From the NCBI RefSeq assembly GCF_001307105.1, contig NZ_LGYN01000012.1:186001-250000 (forward strand): a stretch of DNA of 64,000 nt, in the 5' to 3' direction. This DNA comes from Bacillus australimaris (GTDB lineage Bacteria > Bacillota > Bacilli > Bacillales > Bacillaceae). Below the pieces are notes generated by a model, which did no database searches, had not been told where the DNA came from, and worked only from the letters and a program-made list of their open reading frames with translations. This document shows positions 18,347 through 25,913 of the stretch, piece after piece. The first letter of the stretch is position 1, and every line of letters begins with the position of its first letter. Both the position numbers and the translations under genes were made by a program.

Positions 18347-19464
18347 AAAAGAAGGCGGCCTTTGCATTACTCGCCCTTGCTCTATTAAGTGGATGCTGGG
18401 ATAGTACCAATATTGAGGAGCTCAACATGGCGATTGGTTATGGGCTAGATAAAGGAGACGACGGTCATAAGCTGAAAATATCTATGCAAGTCCTTGTTCC
18501 TCAAAAAATTGAACAGGAATCCAGCGTGAAAGATCCAACAAAGATTATTGAAACTAACGGTGATTCCGTGCATCAAATATTCCGAACAACGACTCTCAAA
18601 AGTCATCGTATTTTCGCCCAGCAGCTGAGGGTGTATTTATTTTCTGAGGAGCTCATCAATGAGAATAATTTCGACTTGGTCATTAATCAATTTATTCGTG
18701 ACAATGAAACGCGGAGAGGAAGCCTCGTCTTTATGACCGCTGAGAAGCCTGGAGACTTGCTGAAAATCAATGACGATGGGCAGCCTGCTTCTTCTACATT
18801 GTATGATATTTCTGGGAATACAAAATCGACCATACGTATGTTAAAGCCTGTTTCATTAGGAGATATTTCTTCTGCTATGCAAAACAACGTATCTTTTGCT
18901 GTTCCGAAAGTCAGCGTGGATCAAGGAAAATTAATACTCGACGGTGCCTCTATTATTAAAAACAAACGATTTCTCACCGACATATCTCCGTTAGCAGTGC
19001 AGTCATACAACCTATTGACTGGAGAGGGAAAAGGCGGAGTCATTGAATTTGAATATGATCACAGCATCTATTCTTATGAAATATTTAAACTGAAACACAA
19101 TATTGAAACGAAGAAAACAGCCAGCGGAAGATATCAATTTGATGTATCAGTAAAGCTTGATGGAAGATTGTCTGAGGATTGGAATGAGCGTGAGAACGCA
19201 TTTAATGAAAAGTATCTTCAAGAGATTGAGGGTGCAGTTGAGCGTCAATTAAAGAAAACCGTAAACGATTTCATTGGGGAATTACAGCATGAGATCAAAG
19301 CAGATATTTGTGGATTTTCTCAAAAAGCGAGCATTGCGTATCCAAAGGACTTTCGAAAAGAAGCGAAGCATTGGGATGAGATTTTTAGCGAATCAGACAT
19401 TCGTTACAAGGTAAATGTGAAAATCCGTGACTTCGGGACTAAGGGCGCAACACAATCCTTATAG
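18343..19464 (+). CDS. gerAC: Spore germination receptor lipoprotein GerAC
   Basis: C-subunit of the GerA receptor, 373 residues like its B. subtilis homologue. The signal peptide ends in LLSGCWD with the lipidated Cys at residue 18; the SGCWD start is typical of GerAC proteins and depends on GerF (Lgt). The soluble part carries family blocks such as RIFAQQLRVYLFSEELI and FIRDNETRRGSLVF. ATGA overlap with gerAB. A small membrane-protein gene follows 37 bases downstream with no clear terminator between. Confidence 0.95.
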   Translation: MKKKAAFALLALALLSGCWDSTNIEELNMAIGYGLDKGDDGHKLKISMQVLVPQKIEQESSVKDPTKIIETNGDSVHQIFRTTTLKSHRIFAQQLRVYLFSEELINENNFDLVINQFIRDNETRRGSLVFMTAEKPGDLLKINDDGQPASSTLYDISGNTKSTIRMLKPVSLGDISSAMQNNVSFAVPKVSVDQGKLILDGASIIKNKRFLTDISPLAVQSYNLLTGEGKGGVIEFEYDHSIYSYEIFKLKHNIETKKTASGRYQFDVSVKLDGRLSEDWNERENAFNEKYLQEIEGAVERQLKKTVNDFIGELQHEIKADICGFSQKASIAYPKDFRKEAKHWDEIFSESDIRYKVNVKIRDFGTKGATQSL

Positions 19465-19501
19465 AGTATGTTAAAATGGTAAGAAAAAAAGGGTGTCAAT
19501 C

Positions 19502-19870
19502 ATGAAACGAGCTTTACTTTCGGCCGGCATTCTATTTTTGATTCTAGGGCTCCTTCTGTTAATCGTTGTGTTCATGCAATCAAAAGAAGATTTCTTCATT
19601 GAAGCCGACAGCTTTTCAAGCACATTTTTGATCGTGGTTTATTATGGACAAACTCCTGCGCTCCTTTTAGTTGGAGGCGGATTACTCGTCGGACTTTCAC
19701 AGATCATCAATTTGCAGGAAAAAAAAGCGGCAGCAGCAACGGAGAGCGTAAAGCTATTATCCGAATTGAAGAAAACCCTGGAAGAAAAATCGGCCAAGGA
19801 GCAGGAGGCTTTCCCAGTTCCTGAGCTCCATCAACTATCCGAACGTCCGATTACAGGACAGAAGGACTAA
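19502..19870 (+). CDS. Hypothetical two-helix membrane protein downstream of gerAC
   Basis: A 122-residue protein from the ATG at 19502 (AGGGTG six bases upstream; an in-frame GTG at 19493 is the alternative). Two membrane helices (about residues 5-28 and 45-70) are joined by a short acidic loop. A charged, probably coiled-coil cytoplasmic tail follows (about 75-105). I do not recognise a family, and I do not recall an equivalent between gerAC and liaR in B. subtilis. Its place as a fourth cistron after gerAC recalls the small two-helix D subunits of other Ger receptors, but the tail is longer. Function unassigned. Confidence 0.7.
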   Translation: MKRALLSAGILFLILGLLLLIVVFMQSKEDFFIEADSFSSTFLIVVYYGQTPALLLVGGGLLVGLSQIINLQEKKAAAATESVKLLSELKKTLEEKSAKEQEAFPVPELHQLSERPITGQKD

Positions 19871-19887
19871 TTTTACGCATGTTCTAG

Positions 19888-19914
19888 CAGCTTTCACTTG
19901 AAAGCTGTTTTTTT
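19888..19914. terminator. Bidirectional terminator gerA operon / liaR
   Basis: CAGCTTTC-ACTT-GAAAGCTG hairpin followed by seven T. It serves the plus-strand operon and probably also the convergent liaR end. Confidence 0.85.
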
Positions 19915-20551
19915 ATTGGATCAGCTTATGACGGTGTGCATACACAGCCGCTTGTGTTCGATCTTCTACATCAAGTTTGGAAAGAATGTTGGTAATATGG
20001 GTCTTCACCGTTTTAATTGTAATAAATAATTCCTCTGCAATAACCTTATTTGATTTTCCATCCGCAATCAGCTTGAGGATCTCCATTTCTCTTGCCGTTA
20101 ATGAATCATGAAGGATTGACCCATTTGATGAATGACGGAGTTTGTTCATGACCTTTCCAGCCACTTTTGATTCAAGTCTTGGTTCGCCGATACTTGCCGA
20201 TCTGATGGCATCAGCAATTTCTCCTGCCTTGGATGTTTTTAATAAATAGCTTAACGCACCCGCCTCAATCACTGGATAGACTTTATCATCATCAATAAAG
20301 CTTGTCAGAACGATAATTCGAGCATCTTCAATTTCCTGACATATTCTTTTCGTTGCTTCGATGCCATCCATTCCTTCCATAACAAGGTCCATTAAAATCA
20401 CATCTGGCCTTAATTCAACTGCTAGCTCTACACCTTTTTGTCCGTCTGACGCTTCACCAATGACTTCAATATCAGCCTGCGCTTCTAAAAAGGCCGCAAG
20501 CCCCATTCTCACCATTTCGTGATCGTCGATTAAAAGCACTCGAATCATCAA
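19913..20551 (-). CDS. liaR: Cell-envelope stress response regulator LiaR
   Basis: NarL/FixJ-family response regulator of the LiaFSR system, activated by lipid II-interfering antibiotics. The receiver domain has Asp55 (VILMDLVMEGMDG) and Lys in LLKTSKAG. The C-terminal LuxR helix-turn-helix reads LTAREMEILKLIADGKSNKVIAEELF. 212 residues, family length. Its start overlaps the liaS stop by four bases (ATGA). The known target in B. subtilis is the liaI promoter, which lies about 4 kb away at the head of this cluster. Confidence 0.95.
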   Translation of the reverse strand: MMIRVLLIDDHEMVRMGLAAFLEAQADIEVIGEASDGQKGVELAVELRPDVILMDLVMEGMDGIEATKRICQEIEDARIIVLTSFIDDDKVYPVIEAGALSYLLKTSKAGEIADAIRSASIGEPRLESKVAGKVMNKLRHSSNGSILHDSLTAREMEILKLIADGKSNKVIAEELFITIKTVKTHITNILSKLDVEDRTQAAVYAHRHKLIQ

Positions 20552-21609
20552 ACGTTCTCTCCTTTTCCTTCATCAAAAATAGGAACCTTCACATCAATTT
20601 GTGTTCCTTTTCCCTCAAATGACATAATCTCTGCGACACCGCCTACTTCACTTGTTCTCTCTCGAATCGATTCAAGTCCATAGGAGGCCGTCTTCACATG
20701 GTCTGTTTGAAAGCCAATACCATTATCGATAATCTTCAACTGCACTTGCCGGTTTCTTATGAGCAGGCGCACAGTCACCTTTGTTGCCTTTGCATGCCTA
20801 AACACATTTGACAGTGCTTCTTGCACAATTCGGAAGAGGTGGTCCTCTACTCCTTTAGATAACGGAACATCATCTTCAATCTCCCAATCAATATCAATCG
20901 GCTGCTTTGCTTGGAATTCATTTAGCAGCTCAATTAAGCCTTTCTTCAGGTCTTTTCCTTCCAGAGTGATCGGTCTTAGATGAAGCAGAAGGGCACGCAT
21001 CTCATTTTGTGCATCGCCAGCCATTCGTTCGACAAGCTGCATTTGCTTTAAAATTTTTTCGTCCTTTTCCTTCATGCCTTCCAGAATGGCCGAGGTCATC
21101 ATCGAAATGGCAAATAACTGCTGGCTGACGGCATCATGCAGCTCTCGTGCCAGCCGCTGGCGCTCTTCTGAAACGACCGATTTCTTCATTTGAACCTGCC
21201 ATTCAGCTCGTTCATTCGAAAGCTTTTGCAGAGAGGCTACTTGCCCTTCCACTCGTTTCGCCATTTCATTTAACTGATCGGCGGCTAAGCCAATTTCATC
21301 GTCGCCAAGAGACGGCAGTCTGTATGCAAAGTTCCCATTTTCAAACTTCAAAATCGACTCTACAAGCTGGTCGAGCCTCTTCTTGTGCTGATAGCCAAAT
21401 ACACGTCCTGCAGAAATGCCAATGGCAAGACTAATGATCAGTAAAATGCAAAAAAACGGAATACCGAACCAGCGGGTAGAAAGCAAGATCATTGGATCAA
21501 GCTGATAATAAAAAAACATGGGCAGTGTCGTCATCGTCACAACGCCGAGCGCGATACCTACCGCAAGACGAACAGATTGCCACTGGATACCTAAATGCAG
21601 TTTCCTCAT
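20548..21609 (-). CDS. liaS: Cell-envelope stress sensor kinase LiaS
   Basis: Intramembrane-sensing histidine kinase, 353 residues. Two N-terminal membrane helices have almost no external loop between them (about 13-33 and 42-65). HAMP-like and coiled regions follow, then HisKA_3 with the phospho-His in ERQRLARELHDAVSQQ and an HATPase (DNGIGF, YGLESIRER). It forms a four-base overlap with both liaF and liaR, so the accessory inhibitor, kinase and regulator are coupled. Confidence 0.95.
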   Translation of the reverse strand: MRKLHLGIQWQSVRLAVGIALGVVTMTTLPMFFYYQLDPMILLSTRWFGIPFFCILLIISLAIGISAGRVFGYQHKKRLDQLVESILKFENGNFAYRLPSLGDDEIGLAADQLNEMAKRVEGQVASLQKLSNERAEWQVQMKKSVVSEERQRLARELHDAVSQQLFAISMMTSAILEGMKEKDEKILKQMQLVERMAGDAQNEMRALLLHLRPITLEGKDLKKGLIELLNEFQAKQPIDIDWEIEDDVPLSKGVEDHLFRIVQEALSNVFRHAKATKVTVRLLIRNRQVQLKIIDNGIGFQTDHVKTASYGLESIRERTSEVGGVAEIMSFEGKGTQIDVKVPIFDEGKGENV

Positions 21610-22334
21610 AAGTATCTCACATCCACATCTCCGATCAGTAGAGAGATGGAGATTTTCACTTTTCGTTTGCTCTCATCGTAATCGTTGGTCATCACATACA
21701 CTTTACTGCCGAATCCGCTTCGTTTTTCATCTATGATTTTCATATCACCAATCGCAGCTGAAGCACTCACACACACTTCAATATCCTGCGGGACGTAAAT
21801 ATCCACATCTCCGATCAGCCCGCTAATCACGATCGTGCTCTCTTCTTCCGCGATGATCGCCTTTGACAAATCGATTTTGACATCGCCAATAAAACCTGAA
21901 ATCGTCAAATCACTTAACTGAAACGGCTTTTTCATCAGCCTGACTTCACCGATAAAAAAGTCATGCTCTTTGCGCGGCTTTGTCTGGTTCTTTGTTTTCT
22001 TCTGATCGCCCTTTTTTTCAAGATTGACTTTCAGTGAAGGTTTCCCTTCTTTTGATGTTTCCTTTTTATCAACATCAAAAACGGGTTTATTCTTCAATAA
22101 ACGATAGCCGGCATAAATCAAAAAGGCCGCAAATAAATATCCTGTTAAACTAAATGTAATATTGAGCAGGAATTTTAAGAAGAGAAAGCCGGCAAAAATA
22201 TAGGAAACTGAACCGAGCCAACGTTTTGATCGTGAGTGCAGCCAATAACCTGACAGCGCAAAAAACACAGGCCAAAACAAATCTGCTCCGATCCCAATAA
22301 TTTTGAGAAATAAATTAATACCAAAAATCACCAC
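21606..22334 (-). CDS. liaF: LiaF, inhibitor of the LiaRS system
   Basis: A 242-residue membrane protein. The hydrophobic N-terminal half (about four helices to residue 85) is followed by a Lys-rich linker and a C-terminal beta-helical domain with repeated IGDVKIDLSK, LIGDVDIYVP and LIGDVDVRYL strands typical of LiaF. It keeps LiaS inactive in unstressed cells of B. subtilis. Overlaps liaS by four bases; 66 bases separate it from liaG. Confidence 0.94.
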   Translation of the reverse strand: MVIFGINLFLKIIGIGADLFWPVFFALSGYWLHSRSKRWLGSVSYIFAGFLFLKFLLNITFSLTGYLFAAFLIYAGYRLLKNKPVFDVDKKETSKEGKPSLKVNLEKKGDQKKTKNQTKPRKEHDFFIGEVRLMKKPFQLSDLTISGFIGDVKIDLSKAIIAEEESTIVISGLIGDVDIYVPQDIEVCVSASAAIGDMKIIDEKRSGFGSKVYVMTNDYDESKRKVKISISLLIGDVDVRYL

Positions 22335-22400
22335 AAGGATGCCTAAAATTTGATTCCTTGAAAAACGCAGTTGACTCGCCTCCTTCCTTTCTTCCGTACA

Positions 22401-23270
22401 TTACCGCAGCTTCAGTTTACCACTTGTCATTTCAATATCGACTAAATGTGTCCCTTTTCCCTGCGTACCTTTAAAGCCCCGACCTTCACTATCCACTTGA
22501 TCAAATTGATATGAGTGATCGACGCTTCCACTTGTTTTTTTCACTTGAACGTTAAAGTCTCCTTCATCTGGCAAATTAAATTTCGCGCTGCCTGATGTCA
22601 TGTGAAAGGAGACAGGTGACTCAATTGTATCAAAACTTGCCGTCAATCTACCGCTTGTCATGCCCAATTGCAGCTCTCCTTTGACATCATTAATATCGGC
22701 ACGCCCCGAAGTTGCACCAATATCACTATCCTTCGCATCGATGTGAGACACTGCCAGCCTGCCAGAGGTTGCTTTGATTTCTACATTTTTTGCTGAGAAA
22801 TTCTCAGCTGTGAGGTTTCCGCTCGTTGATTTGAGTATCACATCTTGAAGAGACAGCTTCCCATCTCCAACAAACTCACTGACGCCGCTTCCACCCGTAA
22901 TCTTCACATTTTTATGATAATCTGTTGGAATTTTAACTAAAAGCTCTCCTTTTTCAAATTGAGTGAAAAACAAGAAGCTTTTATTTTCAGCACGAATTTT
23001 GAAGGTATCGCCTGTTTGCTCCGCATACATTTTCCCTTTTCCACCGACTGCCGTCACGGAAATATCGGAACGATTTTCAGGTTTTACCTTTACGCGAAAC
23101 CCAGAAAGAGAAATATCTAATTGATCAATTTCATCTATTTTCGCTGAAGCTGTTGTCACTGGTTTTTCACGGGAAAAACTTAATTGAAAGAGACCTTCAT
23201 TTTTGAAAAGCATACCAATCATTAAAAAGATACCTACAAGTATACAAATTAGACCGATTAATCGCTTCAT
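22401..23270 (-). CDS. liaG: LiaG, membrane-anchored DUF4097-type protein
   Basis: A 289-residue protein with one N-terminal membrane anchor (about 3-22) and a long extracytoplasmic beta-solenoid. Repeated TSG motifs mark successive turns (LKSTSGNLTAENF, IKATSGRLAVSHI, GATSGRADINDV, MTSGRLTASF, TSGSAKFNLP). The family is widespread but its function is unclear. It is the first gene of the liaGFSR part, expected to be expressed at a low constitutive level and raised by read-through from liaIH. Confidence 0.92.
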   Translation of the reverse strand: MKRLIGLICILVGIFLMIGMLFKNEGLFQLSFSREKPVTTASAKIDEIDQLDISLSGFRVKVKPENRSDISVTAVGGKGKMYAEQTGDTFKIRAENKSFLFFTQFEKGELLVKIPTDYHKNVKITGGSGVSEFVGDGKLSLQDVILKSTSGNLTAENFSAKNVEIKATSGRLAVSHIDAKDSDIGATSGRADINDVKGELQLGMTSGRLTASFDTIESPVSFHMTSGSAKFNLPDEGDFNVQVKKTSGSVDHSYQFDQVDSEGRGFKGTQGKGTHLVDIEMTSGKLKLR

Positions 23271-23381
23271 TCATACCATCCCTTTATCTTCTGACCTTTT
23301 CATTATAAGGAAAAGCGAAACAGAAAGAAATCAAATATCGGAAGAAAAAGCCTGCTTTTCTTCCGATTTGATATCTATTTC

Positions 23382-24047
23382 TTAGTTTGCCTGCTGCTGT
23401 TCAGGCTGCTTTTTTAGCTTCAGCTTCTGCCACTCTTTTTCAACCTCATCGGCATAGTCTAAATGAGCATATGCCCCTTGATCCGCAAATTGTGCATAAC
23501 TGCCTGCTTTTGTTTCCATTTCTTCAATACGGTTCTCCATTCGAAGAAACTCTTTATACGCACTTTCACTGTCTACTTTATTGATTGAATCATTCATATG
23601 CTGCTTTGCCTGTGCGGCATTTGCTCTTGCAATCAGTGCCTGCTTTTTGTCTTTAATATCACGCAGTTTCGTTTCTAAATGCTGTAATTGCTCTTTCAGC
23701 TCTTTTAATTGTTTCACAGATTGCTGGTACGCTTCCTGATATTCGTTGTGCTTTTCTTCAAAATACTTCATTTCTGTGAGCGCTTTTCGTGCAAGCTCCT
23801 CTTCTCCCGCATGGTATGCAAGCTCAGCCTGCTTCTTTCGTTTTTCAGCAAATGCTTCCGTCTCTTCTGCTTTTCGCAGGAAGCCTTGCTGAATCGTTTG
23901 CTGTTTGATGATGGCATGTTTCGCTTTCGCAACATCATCCTCCATATCACGAACGTATTGATTCAGCATGACACGCGGATTCTCCAATTTATCTAAGCCT
24001 TCATTGACAGTTGCAACAAACATATCTCTTACTCTTCTTAATACCAT
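23382..24047 (-). CDS. liaH: LiaH, phage-shock protein A (PspA/IM30) family
   Basis: A 221-residue helical coiled-coil protein of the PspA/Vipp1 family (B. subtilis 225). It starts MVLRRVRDMFVATVNEGLDKLENP and carries long heptad regions to about residue 175. It forms large rings and is recruited to membrane foci by LiaI under envelope stress. Preceded by AAAGGAGGAACATC, it follows liaI by 15 bases in the strongly induced liaIH operon. Confidence 0.95.
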   Translation of the reverse strand: MVLRRVRDMFVATVNEGLDKLENPRVMLNQYVRDMEDDVAKAKHAIIKQQTIQQGFLRKAEETEAFAEKRKKQAELAYHAGEEELARKALTEMKYFEEKHNEYQEAYQQSVKQLKELKEQLQHLETKLRDIKDKKQALIARANAAQAKQHMNDSINKVDSESAYKEFLRMENRIEEMETKAGSYAQFADQGAYAHLDYADEVEKEWQKLKLKKQPEQQQAN

Positions 24048-24062
24048 TTGATGTTCCTCCTT

Positions 24063-24455
24063 TTATTTTTTCTTTAAAAAGTCTTCCCATTCTTGATCAA
24101 ATGACGTGTGAATCGGTTCCTCCGTATTGGGTGCCGTGTTTGGTTCCATATATGCTCTGCTTGATGATTTTTTGGTAGATTCACCAGTGATCATCGACCA
24201 ACCAAAATAAAGAAGTACCCCTGCAAATGCGATGCCGAGTAAAAACGGCAGAAATTGCACGACGATCAGTACACCAATAACTGCTAGAATGACCCCTAAG
24301 GTTTTACTGCCTTTTTCATATTTTTTAACACCTGCATAGATGAGCCATGCCCCAATCAAAACCGGTATCAGTCCACCTAATGAACCACCAAAGAAGATGG
24401 ATAAACCGACAAACAATAAAATTGAACCGATAATCGTTTTACTTGTTATTTTCAT
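24063..24455 (-). CDS. liaI: LiaI, membrane anchor for LiaH
   Basis: Small hydrophobic protein, 130 residues (B. subtilis 126), with two to three membrane segments within residues 5-85 and a charged C-terminal tail ending FDQEWEDFLKKK. The ATG at 24455 is chosen because AAAGGAGG lies seven bases upstream; an ATG two codons earlier sits directly against that site. It recruits LiaH to the membrane. It lies behind the promoter expected to be LiaR-dependent. Confidence 0.92.
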   Translation of the reverse strand: MKITSKTIIGSILLFVGLSIFFGGSLGGLIPVLIGAWLIYAGVKKYEKGSKTLGVILAVIGVLIVVQFLPFLLGIAFAGVLLYFGWSMITGESTKKSSSRAYMEPNTAPNTEEPIHTSFDQEWEDFLKKK

Positions 24456-24486
24456 CTTCATGCCTCCTTTCTTGCTCCTTGCTTTA

Positions 24487-24552
24487 ACTATAGTCAAAAA
24501 AGAAAGCCGGCAAAACGTGTCACAGATTGATCTTTGATTGCGACTAGAGTCG
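24487..24552 (-). promoter_or_regulatory. liaI promoter with candidate LiaR palindrome
   Basis: On the minus strand TTTTGC (24510-24515) and TATAGT (24487-24492) are 17 apart: a good -10 with a poor -35, as expected for an activator-dependent promoter. CGACT-AG-AGTCG at 24541-24552 lies about 65 bases upstream of the start, where LiaR binds in B. subtilis. Confidence 0.5.
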
Positions 24553-24585
24553 TAACAATGCTCAGACTGAACGGGTGAATCAAAC

Positions 24586-24782
24586 AAAAAACACTCTTCG
24601 AAAAAGAAGAGTGTTGCACTTTGTCTTCTGTTCAGCGTGATAGAAAACATTTGCAGTCTAGGAAGGGCGAGTACCGGAGCGGAGCGAATTTGACATTCGT
24701 GAGCACCGGTGCGCAGACCTGACACCGAATGCGAGGGTTTGTCTACACGCTGAGACACTCATCGATAAGAAGAGTGGTGTTA
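24586..24782. repeat. Structured intergenic element, possible repeat or non-coding RNA
   Basis: Nested pairings are visible. CAGCGTG (24633) pairs with CACGCTG (24746). TAGA-AAAC (24641) pairs with GTTT-G-TCTA (24737). TTGCA (24651) pairs with TGCGA. GTCTAGG (24656) pairs with CCTGAC. ACCGG and CCGGT enclose an inner hairpin GCGAAT / ATTCGT. Each end has an ACACTC...GAGTGT-type hairpin. On the minus strand the hairpin at 24590-24614 is followed by TTTT, a plausible transcript end. It resembles the roughly 190-bp intergenic repeats reported in the B. subtilis genome; this is a memory-based comparison. Confidence 0.6.
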
Positions 24783-24844
24783 AACGTATGGTAGAATCAC
24801 AGAATAAGTTGTATCTAAATCAAGTAAGAGGAAGGTGTCATACA

Positions 24845-25639
24845 TTGGTAAATAAAGATCAACTAGCTGATCTATTTGCTAGTCATCCTTTTCACATACA
24901 AGAAATCTATCGTTTAGTCATCCAGCCCCATAGTACATTAAGGGAGTTTAAGACAGAATGCGCTGGCTTTCTTTTCAGCATTCGCGGGGAAGCTAGACTG
25001 AATGTCAATGGGAAGAACTACGATTTGCAGCCAGGGTCCGTCATGCATGTAACACCAGAATGCCAGCTTGCCCTGCAGGTGATCAGTCAATCAGAATACG
25101 AGTATCATTCACTTTTCTATCATTTGAATTGTGATAAGCAATCTGACTGCGACACTGTTTTCAAGCTGGAAACGGGATCAAATCCGAGAATCATTGAAAT
25201 ACTCACCATGCTCCATCAGAATGTCCATACACCTGGCGGGATGGGAAAACTTCGAGTCAAAGAATTATTTATGCGCATCCTATATCAAATGCTCATGGGC
25301 TGTAATCAGAAAGAGAGCTCTCCTCATGAAAGGGTCATCGAGGAAGCCATTGCTTATATTAGAGGACAATATATGATTCCATTAACACTTCAGGATCTCG
25401 CTGAACTGTTCGATATGAACCCTAAAAGCTTCTCATACTTTTTCCATAAATATACCGGACTTCACCCAATTGACTATGTCATCCAGTATCGTATGGAAAG
25501 AGCGCTTGAAATACTAAAGGCAGGTAATATTCCGATTCGTGACGTTGCTATGACTGTCGGCTATCCCAATCAGCTATATTTTAGCAGACTATTTAAAAAG
25601 AAATTCGGAGTGCCGCCTAGCGCATATACTGCAAAATAA
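24845..25639 (+). CDS. AraC-family transcriptional regulator of the iron module
   Basis: An N-terminal cupin-like sensor domain (about residues 20-110, with GEARLNVNGKNYDLQPGSVMHV) is followed by two AraC helix-turn-helix motifs in the last 100 residues (LTLQDLAELFDMNPKSFSYFF and IRDVAMTVGYPNQLYFSRLFKKKFG). I choose the TTG at 24845 (264 residues) because AGAGGAAGGTG precedes it by seven bases; an ATG at 24788 is in frame but lacks a good site. It lies upstream and co-oriented with Fur-boxed siderophore genes. The architecture is like B. subtilis Btr, but without the fused siderophore-binding domain, so a siderophore-sensing activator is a reasonable inference. Confidence 0.85.
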   Translation: MVNKDQLADLFASHPFHIQEIYRLVIQPHSTLREFKTECAGFLFSIRGEARLNVNGKNYDLQPGSVMHVTPECQLALQVISQSEYEYHSLFYHLNCDKQSDCDTVFKLETGSNPRIIEILTMLHQNVHTPGGMGKLRVKELFMRILYQMLMGCNQKESSPHERVIEEAIAYIRGQYMIPLTLQDLAELFDMNPKSFSYFFHKYTGLHPIDYVIQYRMERALEILKAGNIPIRDVAMTVGYPNQLYFSRLFKKKFGVPPSAYTAK

Positions 25640-25813
25640 ATCTGTCGTATTTCTTCTTAAAACGATGGATACCAGTCTCATTCCTGAAAGGGTTTCTACA
25701 GCTCTCTATGAAGCAACCAGCCTAACTGCCTCGGAAATTGAAATTGACCAAGATCAGCCCTCTTCTGTCAGCCAGATTAGATAATAATGCATATGATATT
25801 CGTTATTTGTGTA

Positions 25814-25863
25814 TTCGCATTTCACGAGGTCCTTGCTATACTATTTTATGATAATGATTATCA
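25814..25863 (+). promoter_or_regulatory. Promoter with perfect Fur box before the monooxygenase gene
   Basis: TTCGCA (25814-25819) and TATACT (25837-25842) are 17 apart. TGATAATGATTATCA (25849-25863) is a perfect 7-1-7 Fur box lying on the transcription start, so iron repression is strongly predicted for the three downstream genes. Confidence 0.85.
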
Positions 25864-25913
25864 ATATCAATTAATGCTGAGTGATATTCAGCAACGACAG
25901 GGAGGCAGATGAT

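Noticed and set aside
24456-24758. N-terminal extension of liaI of about 100 residues
   Set aside because: It would cross the liaI promoter, the palindrome and the structured element; LiaI is about 126 residues in B. subtilis.
25849-25863. The 15-base palindrome as an insertion-sequence end
   Set aside because: It matches the Fur box exactly and recurs at 46929-46943 in front of fhuB, a known Fur target; no transposase is nearby.
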